DNA of 64,000 nt from Branchinecta lynchi (taxonomy: Eukaryota; Arthropoda; Branchiopoda; Anostraca; Branchinectidae). The position numbers were made by a program, and so were the translations under genes. The notes beneath the pieces were generated by a model. That model was not told the origin of the DNA and made no database searches. It worked only from the letters and a program-made list of their open reading frames with translations. Below are positions 23,528-33,829 of this stretch, in pieces (within the stretch, counting starts at the first letter, position 1; each line of letters begins with the position of its first letter). The stretch spans positions 11,780,212 to 11,844,211 of the forward strand of contig JAKZAP010000021.1 in the NCBI GenBank assembly GCA_023053575.1. The letters are read 5' to 3'.

Positions 23528-24177
23528 CCAAACCCCCAGGCTAAAATTCACAAAAATGTCAGGGCTTGGGCAGTAAGGGTGGCAGTGCTTGAACCCACCA
23601 AGCAAAAAACTAAGAACTACCAAATCTTCTCCCAAAGGCTGCCTCATTCAAAACAGTAGGCTATTATTTTGTATTGCTATTATCGTGGGTGGTGATTTGG
23701 TGAGCTTACCACCCAGACATACTCAGTTCATCCCAAAATTTTTGAATTTTAAGTTGGGCAGTGCCTGTGCATGGTTGTTTCTCCATTTATTGCTCGGGCG
23801 TTTTAAAGCACTGCCGCCCAGCGTCTGCACCGGGTCTGGACATAGCTAGCTCATTTTTTGCCCAATTTTTGCGAATTTGAATGGGACTATGGTTTAGTGG
23901 CCATTTCTCTATTTTCCACTTGGGCATTTCAGGCACTGACACCCTTACCCAACCCTTACCGCCAAACACACAGACGTAGTTAGCTCATCAAAATCCTTGT
24001 GTATTTTAATTCTAGCGGTTTTTTGTGAGCGTTTTTCCGATTTCGATTGGATGTTTCGAGCACTGTCACCCTTACCACTCAATGCCCGGACTTAGCTCAT
24101 CCAGCTTTTTTCATTGAAACTAGCCATGTGTCAACTCATTCTAAATTTCTTCATTTTGCTCTTGGGCTTTTAATGCG

Positions 24178-24280
24178 ACAAACACCCAGAAGTGTGTGGC
24201 CCACAATTGTGTTGAGGAAAAAAGCCTTGAAGGCATTTTTCCTCGACACAGTTGTGGGCCATACACTTCTGAGTGTTTGT
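24178..24280. repeat. 103-bp near-perfect palindrome (hairpin)
   Basis: Arms of about 46 bp run from ACAAACACCC to GAGTGTTTGT, with inner stem GGCCCACAATTGTGTTGAGG against CCTCGACACAGTTGTGGGCC and loop region AAGCCTTGAAGGC. Related GTGGGCC and GGAAAAATGCCTTAAG words recur near 24600-24690. Likely a small foldback transposon. Confidence 0.75.
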
Positions 24281-24778
24281 CATGGAAATACGATTGTATG
24301 CCACACAGTAGAGCCACCAGTTCAAACTCGCGGAAACACCATTTTGTCTATGGCGGTAATTTGAAATATCTGAAAATAAAAATAAAATTCATGCAAAATC
24401 TCAATAAATAGAACTCCTGGCTTATTTCCTTACCAATCTTCTTGAAAAAGTAGTTAATTTTATTGTTTAGACACTATTTGCCGCTAATTTGAACGTCCCA
24501 CCAGAATCGAGCCACAAAATCGACAATCACCTCGCCAGTTGTTTGTCGAATTTGAGCCACAAAGCGAGCTAAGAAAATCCTGTTGGTCGCGGAAACACAC
24601 TTGTGGGCCGCACGAAAGACAGCGGAAACACTCCTTTTGAGCCACAGTAGACCCACAAACTGTTTGTGGGAGCACGGAAAAATGCCTTAAGTTTTAGGGA
24701 AGTTGCAGCTGAATTGCAGGTTTAAATTCCAATTCTCCAGTTTCTACATTTTATAATTATGGTAACTTTATTTTATAG
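24281..24778. other. Region upstream of VPS37 exon 1
   Basis: Contains repeated words related to the adjacent palindrome. It ends in TTTATTTTATAG (24767-24778), which could be a 3' splice site for an upstream noncoding exon, or simply lie near the transcript start. I could not locate a promoter, TATA box or first noncoding exon with confidence. Confidence 0.35.
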
Positions 24779-24808
24779 AATTCTGGAGCAGTCCACTCTT
24801 CTTCACTT

Positions 24809-24961
24809 TTGAGAATGATTTACGAAGATGAAAACATTCGATCCTTGATGAGTTTACTTGATTCATCACCTGTGTCTGAGTTGCAAGCTTTGCTCGACAA
24901 TGAGCAGCAGTTAGCTGATATGGTTGCAGACTTCAAGAATGGACATGGTGGGCCTTATGGA
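24809..24961 (+). CDS. VPS37: VPS37 exon 1 (residues 1-51)
   Basis: Starts at ATG 24809 (MIYEDENIRSLMSLL). In frame upstream is TAG at 24776-24778, so the frame cannot extend further without splicing. That TAG also forms part of a possible acceptor, which would make 24779-24808 either 5' UTR or twelve extra codons. The stretch SELQALLDNEQQLADMV (residues 19-35) matches the conserved start of the Mod(r) domain, where VPS37B has an LxxLLxxxxxLxxMV pattern. The exon ends in GGA before the donor GTGAGT (24962), phase 0. The start codon is favoured because the distance from Met to the LLDNE motif is close to that of the family. Confidence 0.9.
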
Positions 24962-25405
24962 GTGAGTAATGTAAATTCCATCTCTCAGAATAGAATAGAA
25001 TTTTATTTTTCAAAAGCAGCTGTCGCAGTGTTACGCCGAATTTGACCTTTTCATCATAAAAATGATGAATAACATAACACTTTGTCATGAAGGAAAAAAA
25101 AGAAAACACTAAAAAAGACTAACTTATCGGTTATTGTACAACTAACCAAATGCTGGAACAAAACTCCTTCTATATCTTTCATGAAGAGGGGCCACAGGGG
25201 CTAGTTTGGGGATTTTCTGGGATTTCTCTCGCTAGGGTCTAAAACGTATAGGAGTAGGGGGTGGGAGAATATCACGTAATCGTGGAACAGATAGGGTTTT
25301 AATACCGAAATCGATGCGAAGGCGGCATCTCTCCAGCTTTACAGTATCACATACTTTTTTTTTAAATTGCTAATAATCAGATAATATATACGACAGACAC
25401 TTGAT

Positions 25406-25564
25406 GTTTGGATACCCTATGCCAAATGCTGTATACTCTAATCTAGTAAAATATTGATTATTTGAATGAAGCTCAGAAACCAACCATTCAGAATTCCTTT
25501 ATAGTGGAGTAGGTGAGGGCCAGGGTACCAACAGGTATCCAGCGTTTGGCAAAGAGTATCCAAC
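25406..25564. mobile_element. Foldback repeat with TGCCAAA.GCTG / CAGCGTTTGGCA arms
   Basis: Inverted ends: TTGGATACCCTATGCCAAAT and the reverse pattern CCAGCGTTTGGCAAAGAGTATCCAA. The same family is at 29147-29441, sharing the middle AAAATATTGATxATTTGAxTGAAG. Noncoding; family not assigned. Confidence 0.65.
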
Positions 25565-25807
25565 TTTAGGCATAGGCCTAATAAGGCCTGGCGTAAGCCT
25601 AGATTTGTTTTTTATCAATGCATGTTAGCCTATTCATTATTAGTTACATCAGTTCCAGATCATTACCTTAAATTACCTTAAAGCGCACTTGCCCTAGCGA
25701 AAGGTAATCCTGCCGTGTGCTGGCGTTCATTTACAGGGAGAAGCCCCAAGGCTTTAGATACCAGTCTAGTGTACTAAGCCCTTATCGATGTATACTGTAC
25801 CACTTAT

Positions 25808-26098
25808 CAGAGGCGTTACTAGCCAAAATATTTAGGGGGGGGGGGACGAGGCATTTACCGACTGACTGGCAATTTTACTGACAGTTTTTGTAGAAAAACG
25901 ACTGTTTCCAACAATAAAAAAATGATAGTTCTGAAAAAAATCGCCTGATTTTCAGAAAAATCGACTGTTTCGGCATAAAATCGAATAATTTTCAGAAATA
26001 CCGACTGTTATAATGATCAAAATAAACTGTTTTGACGAAAATCACGGCGCTTCGCGCCGACTCGGTTATTTTCTACCTACTGGTCGACGACGCCCCTG
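25808..26098. mobile_element. hAT-like MITE with 8-bp duplication CCACTTAT
   Basis: CCACTTAT at 25800-25807 and 26099-26106 flanks CAGAGGCGTTACTAGCC...GACGACGCCCCTG. The interior repeats a CGACTGTTTxxxxGAAAAATCGACTG pattern and has an 11-G run. Related copies are at 45440-45663 and 54460-54869. It inserted within intron 1 of VPS37. Superfamily from TSD length and CAG...CTG ends. Confidence 0.85.
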
Positions 26099-26393
26099 CC
26101 ACTTATTCCCCAGAGGGATATAATTACAAAACACTTTGACAGTTATACAAGTTAGTATTTTATTTTGACTTGTTGGATACTGGTACTCCTCTTGAAAAAA
26201 GGCGTACTCGGATGTCTGAGCACTGAGCTCACCCGTGGCACCATGCCTCAGCATTTGCGCATGGCTGTCAAAAGGTTTAGTGTACGATACTGCCAGATAC
26301 TCTGTAGGTTCTCTACATGGTTGGAAGCTAAATAGCGAGTTGGAATTAGGAAAACAACCCATCGGCTTGTCCGTTATCTGTTTTTTAGATTAT

Positions 26394-26417
26394 ATTGAAT
26401 TGAATTGAATTGAATTG
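26394..26417. repeat. (GAATT)n microsatellite
   Basis: About four to five GAATT units. Such runs often mark the tail of a LINE insertion, but no LINE sequence is visible next to it. Confidence 0.8.
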
Positions 26418-26666
26418 GAAGACAAGCCATCTTGCTGGTGTGGCTTGTGACTATCAGTGTTGGCAGTCAGCTTTTTTACTGTAACTTGTTTGTAAGTCAG
26501 AGAAGCAGTCTGAGTGACTTTCACCTTGTAGTGAAATGTATCCTTGTTGTTATGTTAATCCATTCAGAAGTAGACTTGAATAGATGAGCAAGGTTTCTTA
26601 GGTTAGAAACATAGGTTAGACACATTTTTGTATTTTCCAGTCTGAAAAAGATTGTTTGTCTATAGG

Positions 26667-26971
26667 GAGCGTGTTCCATCCTACTTACCGTAGTTACTAC
26701 GCATGACGTCACGAATTCTGGCTTTTTGCCGTCAAGGCTGGAACGATTTTTCTATTTTCAAGCAGGATCTCACGCCAGGGGCGAATCCGACCAATCACGT
26801 TACAGAGATGCGTAGTTACTACGCTTACTACGCTCCCGAGCATGGTAAGCAAATAGTAACTATTAGTTACTATTCCGACAAGGTTGGAACGGTCAGCGTA
26901 GTAACTTTTCGTGAGGATGGAACGGGAATAGTAACTAATAGTAACTATTGTTAGAAGGGTGGAACATGCTC
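26667..26971. mobile_element. GAGCGTGTTCCACC MITE (copy in intron 1)
   Basis: Ends are GAGCGTGTTCCATCCT and AGGGTGGAACATGCTC. The interior has repeated TAGTTACTACGC and AGTAACTATTAGTTACT palindromes. Same family as 38187-38473, 55781-56466 and 63564-63800. No target duplication is legible in this copy. The frame at 26703-26954 is a by-product of the repeat. Confidence 0.75.
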
Positions 26972-27173
26972 AGTGTGTCAGAAGTATGGATCAAAAAGTT
27001 CACATAGTATGGCATTAGATTTTGTTGCATGGTGCAATTAGATATGTCAATCTCTGCATTTACCTAGCAAGAAACTAGCTGTTATAACCATAGAAAGACA
27101 ATGATGGGAGATGGCGGGAAAAGGATAGTCTATTGTGAGTGGTGCTGTTTAACATCTGTTATTTAATTTCTAG

Positions 27174-27339
27174 GTCCATGAGTCAGAAAGGCAACTTTTA
27201 CAAGTGAGCAATAAGTCTGCTGCTGAGTATAATCTCAAAATGGAGCCAAGATTGCAAGAAGCCAGAAGAAAATTGGAAGATTCATACATGACAGCAAACC
27301 AGATCTATAAACGAGTGAAAGAAAAGGAGGCAAAACTAG
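27174..27339 (+). CDS. VPS37: VPS37 exon 2 (residues 52-106 and first base of 107)
   Basis: Acceptor TTTAATTTCTAG ends at 27173. The exon encodes VHESERQLLQVSNKSAAEYN..., a long amphipathic helix that includes LQEARRKLEDSYMTANQIY and ends KEKEAKL. It forms the central coiled-coil part of Mod(r), which packs with TSG101 and VPS28 in the ESCRT-I stalk. The in-phase junction to exon 3 requires the donor at 27340, which is GCAAGA rather than GT. The exon therefore ends CTAG|GCAAGA, a GC-AG intron, phase 1. No GT site nearby keeps both reading frame and homology. Confidence 0.88.
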
Positions 27340-27589
27340 GCAAGAGTTACACAATATTTACATGCCATAATTATTCTGTAGCAAAAGTCCTTGTCTTATT
27401 ATATTGATACTGAGCATACAGGGCATCCCCCTCTTAGCTGTCTTTTGGTGTAAATGTACTGCGCAGACCCCTTGATTAATTCTCATGTAGGCTATCCCAA
27501 AGGCCTTATATCCTTTTTTTTTCTGGAACAAGACGGCTGGTTTCTGGTTGGGTGGCAGAACCCAGACCAGGTGAAATGGTTGTCTTGAA

Positions 27590-27800
27590 GTAATTTGTAG
27601 CCTGTGTACTTGTACGAAAAATGTGCATGTATTGATATGTAATAGTACAGAATACTATCATTTAATCTGACTTCGAATGGGCCAATCTTAAGCAGTAGTG
27701 TCCAGTAGTATCCCGTCTTGCTATAGTAGCATCCAGTCTTGATAATAGTAGCATTCAGTCTTGCTAATAGTAGCATCGAGTCTTGCTAATAGTAGCAAGC
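27590..27800 (+). repeat. Dispersed repeat with 21-bp AGTCTTGCTAATAGTAGCAT minisatellite
   Basis: Four to five units of about 21 bp at 27715-27800, preceded by a shared head TTTGTAGCCTGTGTA...GGGCCAATCTTAAGCAGTAGT. The same head plus array occurs at 32930-33115 and 61600-61790, so this is a mobile unit that carries its own minisatellite. Confidence 0.75.
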
Positions 27801-27909
27801 AGTGGTAACAGTGGTGAGCCGGGTTCTGGCAATTGGAGGGGCGTAGTCAAGTTTGATCTGCTTAATATTACAAATTTTAGGAATACCAAGAATGAATAAT
27901 CTGAAAAAG

Positions 27910-28740
27910 CCTCCGTTTGACCATGCGGAGTCGAATATATTCTGATACCCTGCCTGGTGCAAACGAGCGGAGGAGGAGCTATGCAGAACATCATAATTTG
28001 TAACCTCCACAAACAGCTACGTCGCAGTAAAACCGCGCAGAAGAATACGAACGCTGTCCGAGTCGTCCTGCAGGCATCCTACCTGTTTCATCTGGTAATG
28101 CGCGGCGGCGAAGAGGGAAGTAGACGGGTTTCAACCCAGACCTCACAGCAAGTACCTCGAGCTCCGCTCAGGAGCTCGAGCACCCCTTTTATCGGGGTGT
28201 CAATAGTCGCTGCATAGGACCAAAGACAGAGGTTCTATTAAATTATTTGCTCTTGGTATTATCCGGATTACGAAGAAGCATAAGCACAAGATTTGATTTT
28301 TGTTCCTTTTAGCAGCGTCCGCTGTCCGGCCTGGCGCTCCTCAGCGCTCTGGAGTAAAAGTTTCCCTGATCCTCTTGGGGCGCATGTTCCTAGTCCCTGC
28401 CGTTTGTTTTAGGGCAGAGTTAGTGGCGTGACCCTGCAAGACAGCCAGAGTTACCCAGCTTCAAGTGCGTACCTAGATTAATCTGGGTACGGTGACAGGA
28501 AAGGCGTGCGTAAGCACCAGGATGGCTGGCCCCCCAACTCCCCATCGTGCTTCCTAGCTGATGGCAGAGAATTAGAGATCAGCATAAATCAGCATAGACA
28601 AGCATCTCTCTAGAAAATGACTAGAAAAGCCTTTTTATAGACTTTTTCTCTGACCTCAAACTGGCCTTGCTCAACTCCCACTGATCACCTGCTCATCTCC
28701 CGCTTCTGATCGCAAATTCTCTCTCGATCTTCTAAGCGTT
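27910..28740 (+). repeat. Dispersed repeat, relatives at 52398 and 62630
   Basis: 27915-28245 matches 52398-52780 with many differences (GACCATGCGGAGTCGA, GAACATCATAATT, AGTAGACGG.T.TCAACxCA, CAATAGTCGCxGCAT). 28425-28600 matches 62680-62830 (ACCCAGCTTCAA, GGTACCTAGA-like, GGTGAC, CCCAxCTCCC, GATGGC/GGCTGAGGGCAGA). This is probably one composite element in VPS37 intron 2. Open frames are short; origin unknown. Confidence 0.5.
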
Positions 28741-28969
28741 ACATTAGGACCTGGTCTCGAATCCAGACATAATATTTCCTTGTAAAACTTGGCTGATTTA
28801 ATGATTGATCTGACTTGAGTTTAAAAGGTGAACCAGATGAGAACTATAAATATGCTACTGATAAACATATGAAGACCCGTCGTAACAAGCACCTCCAGGA
28901 AAGCCCGTCGAGGCTGATACCCTTACCATACTGAGCTGCAGTGTTTTATTTCTTCTATCTTCTTTTCAG

Positions 28970-29052
28970 AAAATGCAACTGGTGGTACATCTATTGAAAA
29001 TGCTTTTGATCAGTTGAGGATCGCAGCACAAATGTCTGAGGAAGAGTCTGAG
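28970..29052 (+). CDS. VPS37: VPS37 exon 3 (residues 107-134)
   Basis: Acceptor TCTTCTTTTCAG ends at 28969 with a clear pyrimidine tract. The first two bases complete a Glu codon split with exon 2. It encodes NATGGTSIENAFDQLRIAAQ and then MSEEESE, which matches the helix of VPS37B/C containing the 'SxxxLLALLQAEGAKIEEDTE'-like segment. The donor GTAAAG begins at 29053, phase 0. Confidence 0.88.
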
Positions 29053-29146
29053 GTAAAGCTTCCCGAAGTTTCTTACCGTATCCAAATTCGTCCATGTATT
29101 ATAATTCTACCATACAGATGCTTGGACGGGCGTTAGATTCATCTCT

Positions 29147-29441
29147 GGTCCAATCTACCACAAACCCATGATTTTAGGAAAGCGTATGCCAAACGCTGGG
29201 TATGTTTAGTGTTTGGTATGCCCTGGAGACACTATGCCAAACGCTGGATACTGGGACCCAATAAAATATTGATGATTTGAGTGAAGCTCAGAAATCAACC
29301 AATTAGAACTCATCTGTAGTGAGGTAGGTCAGGTTAGGGTGCCAATAGCTATCCAGCGTTAGGCATAGGCTATCCCAAACGTTAGACATAGCCAACGTTT
29401 GGCATAGGGTATTCAAGAATCAGGGATTTGTGGTTGACTGG
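29147..29441. mobile_element. Foldback repeat, second copy of the 25406 family
   Basis: Arms ACCACAAACCCATGATT and AATCAGGGATTTGTGGTTGAC are inverted, with TATGCCAAACGCTGG and CCAACGTTTGGCATAGG just inside. It lies 100 bp into VPS37 intron 3. No coding. Confidence 0.65.
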
Positions 29442-29994
29442 TCTGGTCTGTAGTAAGATTAGGCATAAATACAAGAAACGGCAGAGGCAGTAGATGGCAG
29501 CACTTTCGGACCCGTTCTGTACATTTTCTATTTATCGCTCGAAGAACATATTTCAGGCTGTGGAACAAGGGAAACGCCCCACATTTTAGCACTTTTGGAT
29601 TTTAGTCCATTTTCAATCTGAAAGTGGTACCTGATAGGTGCCCTACTTGCCTGATAGAACGGAGCTTTCCAACTCGAAAGCAGAACATGGTTTGAAGAAA
29701 CGAAAGCTTGGCTTCACAACTTAAGGTATTCCTCTCTGACATCTAAGGTATTCCTCTCTGACATAGACCATAAAACTACGTAGGCTTGAATTTTTGGGAT
29801 CAGCGGCAGCATGTCCTTCGGGAGCGGTCTCAAACGTAGGCGGAAGTATATATTTATCGATAGGATACTAAAGCACTTCTCTTACCAGAAGCCATGCACA
29901 GTTTCAACCTATGGTACTCAAGGGACTCGAGTTCAAATTTCTGGAGGAGCTCATATAAGAAATTATAGCGGATCTTGACTACTCATGGGTACTG

Positions 29995-30140
29995 TTCTGT
30001 TTTTCTTTTTTCGAAAAACAGAAGAACAGAAAACAGGGCATTTTGAGAACAGAACAGAAACAGAAACAGGTGTTCGTAACAGTTAACCTGCTCTGTTTCT
30101 GTTCTGTTTTCTTTAAAAACAGAAAACAGCTAAACGGAGT
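29995..30140. repeat. ACAGAA/TTCTGT low-complexity block
   Basis: Alternating runs of TTCTGTTTT and AACAGAAAAC words in both orientations, able to fold. The same words appear inside the duplicated segments at 31180-31305 and 32720-32880. Confidence 0.6.
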
Positions 30141-30384
30141 TAAGTGTTTGTTTCAGGCGAATAAAGTTCCCCTCTCAGTTCTAAGTAAGGTTGTTACTAG
30201 TGAAACAATTACAGGACAAATAAAAACGATACTGATACTAGATTTACAATGTTATTTTCTCGAGCGTCTTCGACACTATGTTAGTGCATTGCATTGCTTT
30301 CGACCAAATAAAAACAGACCAAAAAGGCCGATTCCCTGGGCAGGGCGGTTGCAGTGGGGAGGGGGCTTCCCGTACATCATGTAA

Positions 30385-30480
30385 CATGGGCCTGAAGAAG
30401 ACCTTTGCCAAGAATGGCCGAAATATAGCTCTAATAAGCTTCGGCTGGCGTATCTGTTCTGGACTGTCTAATATTTAGAA
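30385..30480 (+). repeat. CTGANGA...GAAA repeat copy
   Basis: GGGCCTGAAGAAGACCTTTG, AAGAATGGCCGAAATATAG, then GGCTGGCGTATCTG. All landmarks of the family are present: core CTGAAGA, a stem formed by GACC(T)TT and AA..GGCC, and GAAA. Confidence 0.6.
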
Positions 30481-30574
30481 ATGTCTTTTCGTTATAATTA
30501 TTTTAATTTCTCGATTCAGGGATTACATATGCGAACTATCAGAAAAGGCCGATTCACTGGCCAGGCGGTTGCAG

Positions 30575-30720
30575 TGGGAAGGGGGGGGGGGGGGTACGTA
30601 ACGCGGCTACATTTTGAATATAAAACGACCATGGGGGATCACAAAAATGCACCATTTGGTCAAAAATATTGTTTGCACTTTGTGGTTAAGATGTACACTT
30701 TAAGGGGTTTAAAGTTTCAG
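30575..30720. repeat. 14-G run and single copy of the GATCATGG-type repeat
   Basis: G-run at 30581-30594. 30628-30715 carries CATGGGGGATCACAAAAATG, TTTGGTCAAAA and CTTTAAGGGGxTxxA, as in 8690-9035. Confidence 0.55.
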
Positions 30721-30974
30721 CAGAACCAAATCACTCGCTCCAGAGCTATGCATGTCACTTGATTTACGGGAACTCCTCTCCTCATCATAACAATGGAATG
30801 CCAGACTTGAGGAAATAATCATAACACAATCAACATAAGCTCAAGTTTCTTCTGCCTTCTAGCCAAGAAACTGGTCTAAGTCTACCCTCCCTCCCCCCCA
30901 AGTTTGGGAGGAATGACAGGCCTGAAGTAAAAAAGCAAAAACAATCTACAGTCTGATACAGTCTGCTGATGATG

Positions 30975-31305
30975 AACCCAAGATACAGTCTGCTGATTGC
31001 CCCCAGTCCTCAGAGTCTAATTTTGCCATGCATATGCCGCGTGTAATCAAACAAATACGATACGATCGACAACAAGTGGAGACAAAAGGGAATCGTAGCC
31101 TGTCGTAACGAGTGTAAACCGCTTCTAGATGGCCGCCACAACTAGCTTACGATTGTCAGTGGAGTTACCGCTCAAAAAAAGAAAAACAGAAACAGACGGT
31201 AAACAGGTAAAAAAAAAAGAAACAGGTAAAAGCAGGCATACAAAAAAACAAAACAAGACAGAACAGGTAAATAAAAGAACAGGAGACCTGTCTGTTTCTG
31301 TTTTT
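30975..31305 (+). repeat. ~330-bp direct repeat, copy 1
   Basis: Begins AACCCAAGATACAGTCTGCT and ends CCTGTCTGTTTCTGTTTTT. It is near-identical to 32519-32845; differences are mostly in A-runs. The two copies lie 1544 bp apart and could be terminal repeats of a short element or a segmental duplication. TG/CA ends and a target duplication are not evident. Confidence 0.75.
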
Positions 31306-31589
31306 CGTAGCCTGACTTTTATAAAAGAAAAGAGCGTGAGATTACAAGTTTTTGGGAGTTTCTGCCAGCTTTATTGCTCAGTTTTCAGAAATCTTGGTTG
31401 GCTTACCTACGCAAATTACTAACATGTATTGCGGAACAGACAAAGGACTAAATATCCCCACTCCTTTCCTTGGACAAATATTCCGTGGATTCCTGATGGT
31501 ACAAAACGGAAACGTCTGGTGGATCTTACTAGACCTATATTGCAGCCCGTATATTCATTTTCCGCTCCGTTTAAGATCATTTTCCAGCT

Positions 31590-31690
31590 TGATCAGCTTG
31601 AACCTGAAGAATACCTTTGCCAAGAAGGGTCGAAATATATCTGTAATATGATGCAGCTGATGTATCCTTTTTGCACTGTCAAACATAATT
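31590..31690 (+). repeat. CTGANGA...GAAA repeat copy
   Basis: GAACCTGAAGAATACCTTTG, AAGAAGGGTCGAAATATATC, then GCAGCTGATGTATCCTTTTT. Lies between the two 330-bp direct repeats. Confidence 0.6.
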
Positions 31691-32518
31691 TGCAGTCATC
31701 TTGGGCTGAAGAAATATTTGGTTCCTGATAATAATTTAGAAAACTGGTTGACCTCCTCCATGTATGTTAAACTTTTCTTATAAACAAAATTGTAATACAG
31801 CAGTGTCAAAAAGAAAATTATTTTACACCCAAATTCGAGACATCTCTAAAACTGCAACTCCAGACAGTGGTTCCAATCGAGGGGGGTTGGGGGTATTTTA
31901 AGTGGGGAAGGACTGTATTTGATTTGTATTGGCACTACACAATAAGCCTACTGATATATGCTACTGGAGCATGAGACATTCTAATTTTGTTTTTTACTAG
32001 GCTACGTTTCCTATGGCCGAAAATGTGTGAATTTAAGCTGCGTTGTAGTTACCGGTCTTTTCGCCTTAATGTTCCCTGGACGTGGATTAGATCCCATGAA
32101 TGATGACTTGATGTAAAGACAGGGAAGACTAAATCGAAACTCGGTTAAATGAAAATGGTATAAACTATTAATATAATAATTACAGATTCCGGGATAATTG
32201 TGTAATTTGGAAATAATATAAATTTCATTTCAAATATTTTTATTTCAAACTCAAGAAACATACTGCAGTCACGCCAAAATAAAAATGCAGTGCTCTTTTC
32301 GGTGTGGGATGACTGAAAAACTACGTTAATTATCATTTCGAGCAGAAAAAGAAGAAAAAAATCAGACGTAGATAGAAGAGACACTTTTGACCTACCTTTT
32401 TCTATTTTTTTTTTTTTTTGAATAATCTTGGGAAGCTTGATGTATGAAAGCCACACAAGTTCACATTGGTCTGACAGATTTTGAACTGAATGACCTGAAT
32501 ACTCATTTAGTTTGATCT

Positions 32519-32845
32519 AACCCAAGATACAGTCTGCTGATTGCCCCCAGTCCTCAGAGTCTAATTTTGCCATGCATATGCCGCGTGTAATCAAACAAAT
32601 ACGATACGATCGACAACAAGTGGAGACAAAAGGGAATCGTAGCCTGTCGTAACGAGTGTAAACAGCTTCTAGATGGCCGCCACAACTAGCTTACGATTGT
32701 CAGTGGAGTTACCGCTCGAAAAAAGAAAAAAACAGAAACAGACGGAAAACAGGTACAACAAAAAGAAACAGGTAAAAGCAGGCATAAAAAAACAAACAGA
32801 ACAGGTAAATAAAAGAGCAGGAGACCTGTCTGTTTCTGTTTTTTT
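32519..32845 (+). repeat. ~330-bp direct repeat, copy 2
   Basis: Second copy of 30975-31305. Frames of about 90 codons on both strands over the AACAGAAACAG-rich part are low-complexity by-products. Confidence 0.75.
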
Positions 32846-32929
32846 TTGCAAAAACAGAACAGAAAACACGCACCCCCAAAACAGAACAGTGCCCATGCTT
32901 AATCTTGACATAATCAGTAGGGCCCCGAT

Positions 32930-33115
32930 GAAAAATTTGTAGCCTGTGTAGTTGCATGAAAAAGTTGCATGTGTCTATATGTATATATACTGTCATTGAA
33001 TCTGACTACGACTGGGCCAATCTTAAGCAGTAGTATCCAGTTTCATACAGTCTTGCTAATAGTAGTATCCAGTCTTGCTAATAGCAGCATTGAGTCTTGC
33101 TATTAGTATCAGTGG
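32930..33115 (+). repeat. Dispersed repeat with AGTCTTGCTAATAG minisatellite, copy 2
   Basis: Same head (TTTGTAGCCTGTGTAGTTG) and about three minisatellite units as at 27590. The LTR element at 33152 starts just beyond it. Confidence 0.7.
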
Positions 33116-33151
33116 TAACGTTTACTACCATATGCTATTAAAAGTTACAAG

Positions 33152-33829
33152 TGTAACGGATGTTCGTAACACTTGTATGTAATGATCAGCAAGTCACAAC
33201 TCCCTTGGTATACGTCACCACGAGTAAGATTTAGATGACGAGTGCTAGATTTATGGCCTCGCGGATTTAGCAAGATCGCTAAATATCTTCAGACTCAGAG
33301 TAAACAATATTGGCACAAGTTCTAGCAAGATTGCAAATGTTAGCAATCTTGCAAGTATTTAGCAAGATCGCTAATTCCCTAACCGGGATCACGGAAAGTT
33401 ATAAAAGCCAGGAGTTGGGACTCGCGGAGTTAGTTTGAGTTTGAGTTTTGAGTTGGAGTTTTGAGTTGGAGTTTGAGTTGGAGTTCTTCGTAAGTGAGTC
33501 TTTCGGAAGTGAGTTATTCGTCAGTGTTATCTACTCGTCGGTGTTAGTCTTCGTCTTCGTCTACAGTATCCAGTGTTAGTACGACTCCAGTTAAAGTGCA
33601 ACTGAAGAGCAGATGTCGACATACAGTGAGGATTATTATTAGTAAGCGATATCAGGCTTAGTATTTAGGAGTGGAATAGTAACACCGTTTAAAGGTAAAA
33701 TAAACATTCATTTATAAATCAACCTGTGCTGTATATAGCTCTACCACCGAAGGTAAAGAACCGCAATACACCGCCTCCGCGCTACCATTGTATACCCACG
33801 AATACCTTTAAAGTTTCTCTACCGCTACA
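33152..33829 (+). repeat. 5' LTR
   Basis: 678 bp, TG...CA. Contains a TATA-like TATAAAAG at 33400-33407, about 248 bases from the start, followed by a GAGTTTGAGTTTTGAGTTGGAG tandem stretch (33434-33486). GATTTAGCAAGATCGCTAA and its near inverse repeat several times upstream of the TATA box and could be regulatory. AATAAA-type signal near 33699. Confidence 0.88.

Larger units (their letters stand above)
19906..24137. mobile_element. Outer MITE-like element split by the satellite-bearing foldback
   Basis: Left end GAGTTGACACAATGC (from 19906) and right end GCCATGTGTCAACTC (to 24137) are inverted. The pairing continues inward: CAAGTTTCAATGCAAAAAAG against CTTTTTTCATTGAAACTAG. Removing the insertion at 20066-23527 and one 8-bp duplicate leaves about 0.76 kb of noncoding repeat with several diverged copies of a 'GGCAGTGCCTGA / CACTGACACCCTTACC' segment. 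The target duplication of this outer element was not recognised. Confidence 0.6.

Noticed and set aside
33434..33490. GAGTTTGAGTTTTGAGTTGGAG repeats as a telomere-like array
   Set aside because: Short, irregular, confined to the LTRs and present identically in both; it is part of the LTR.
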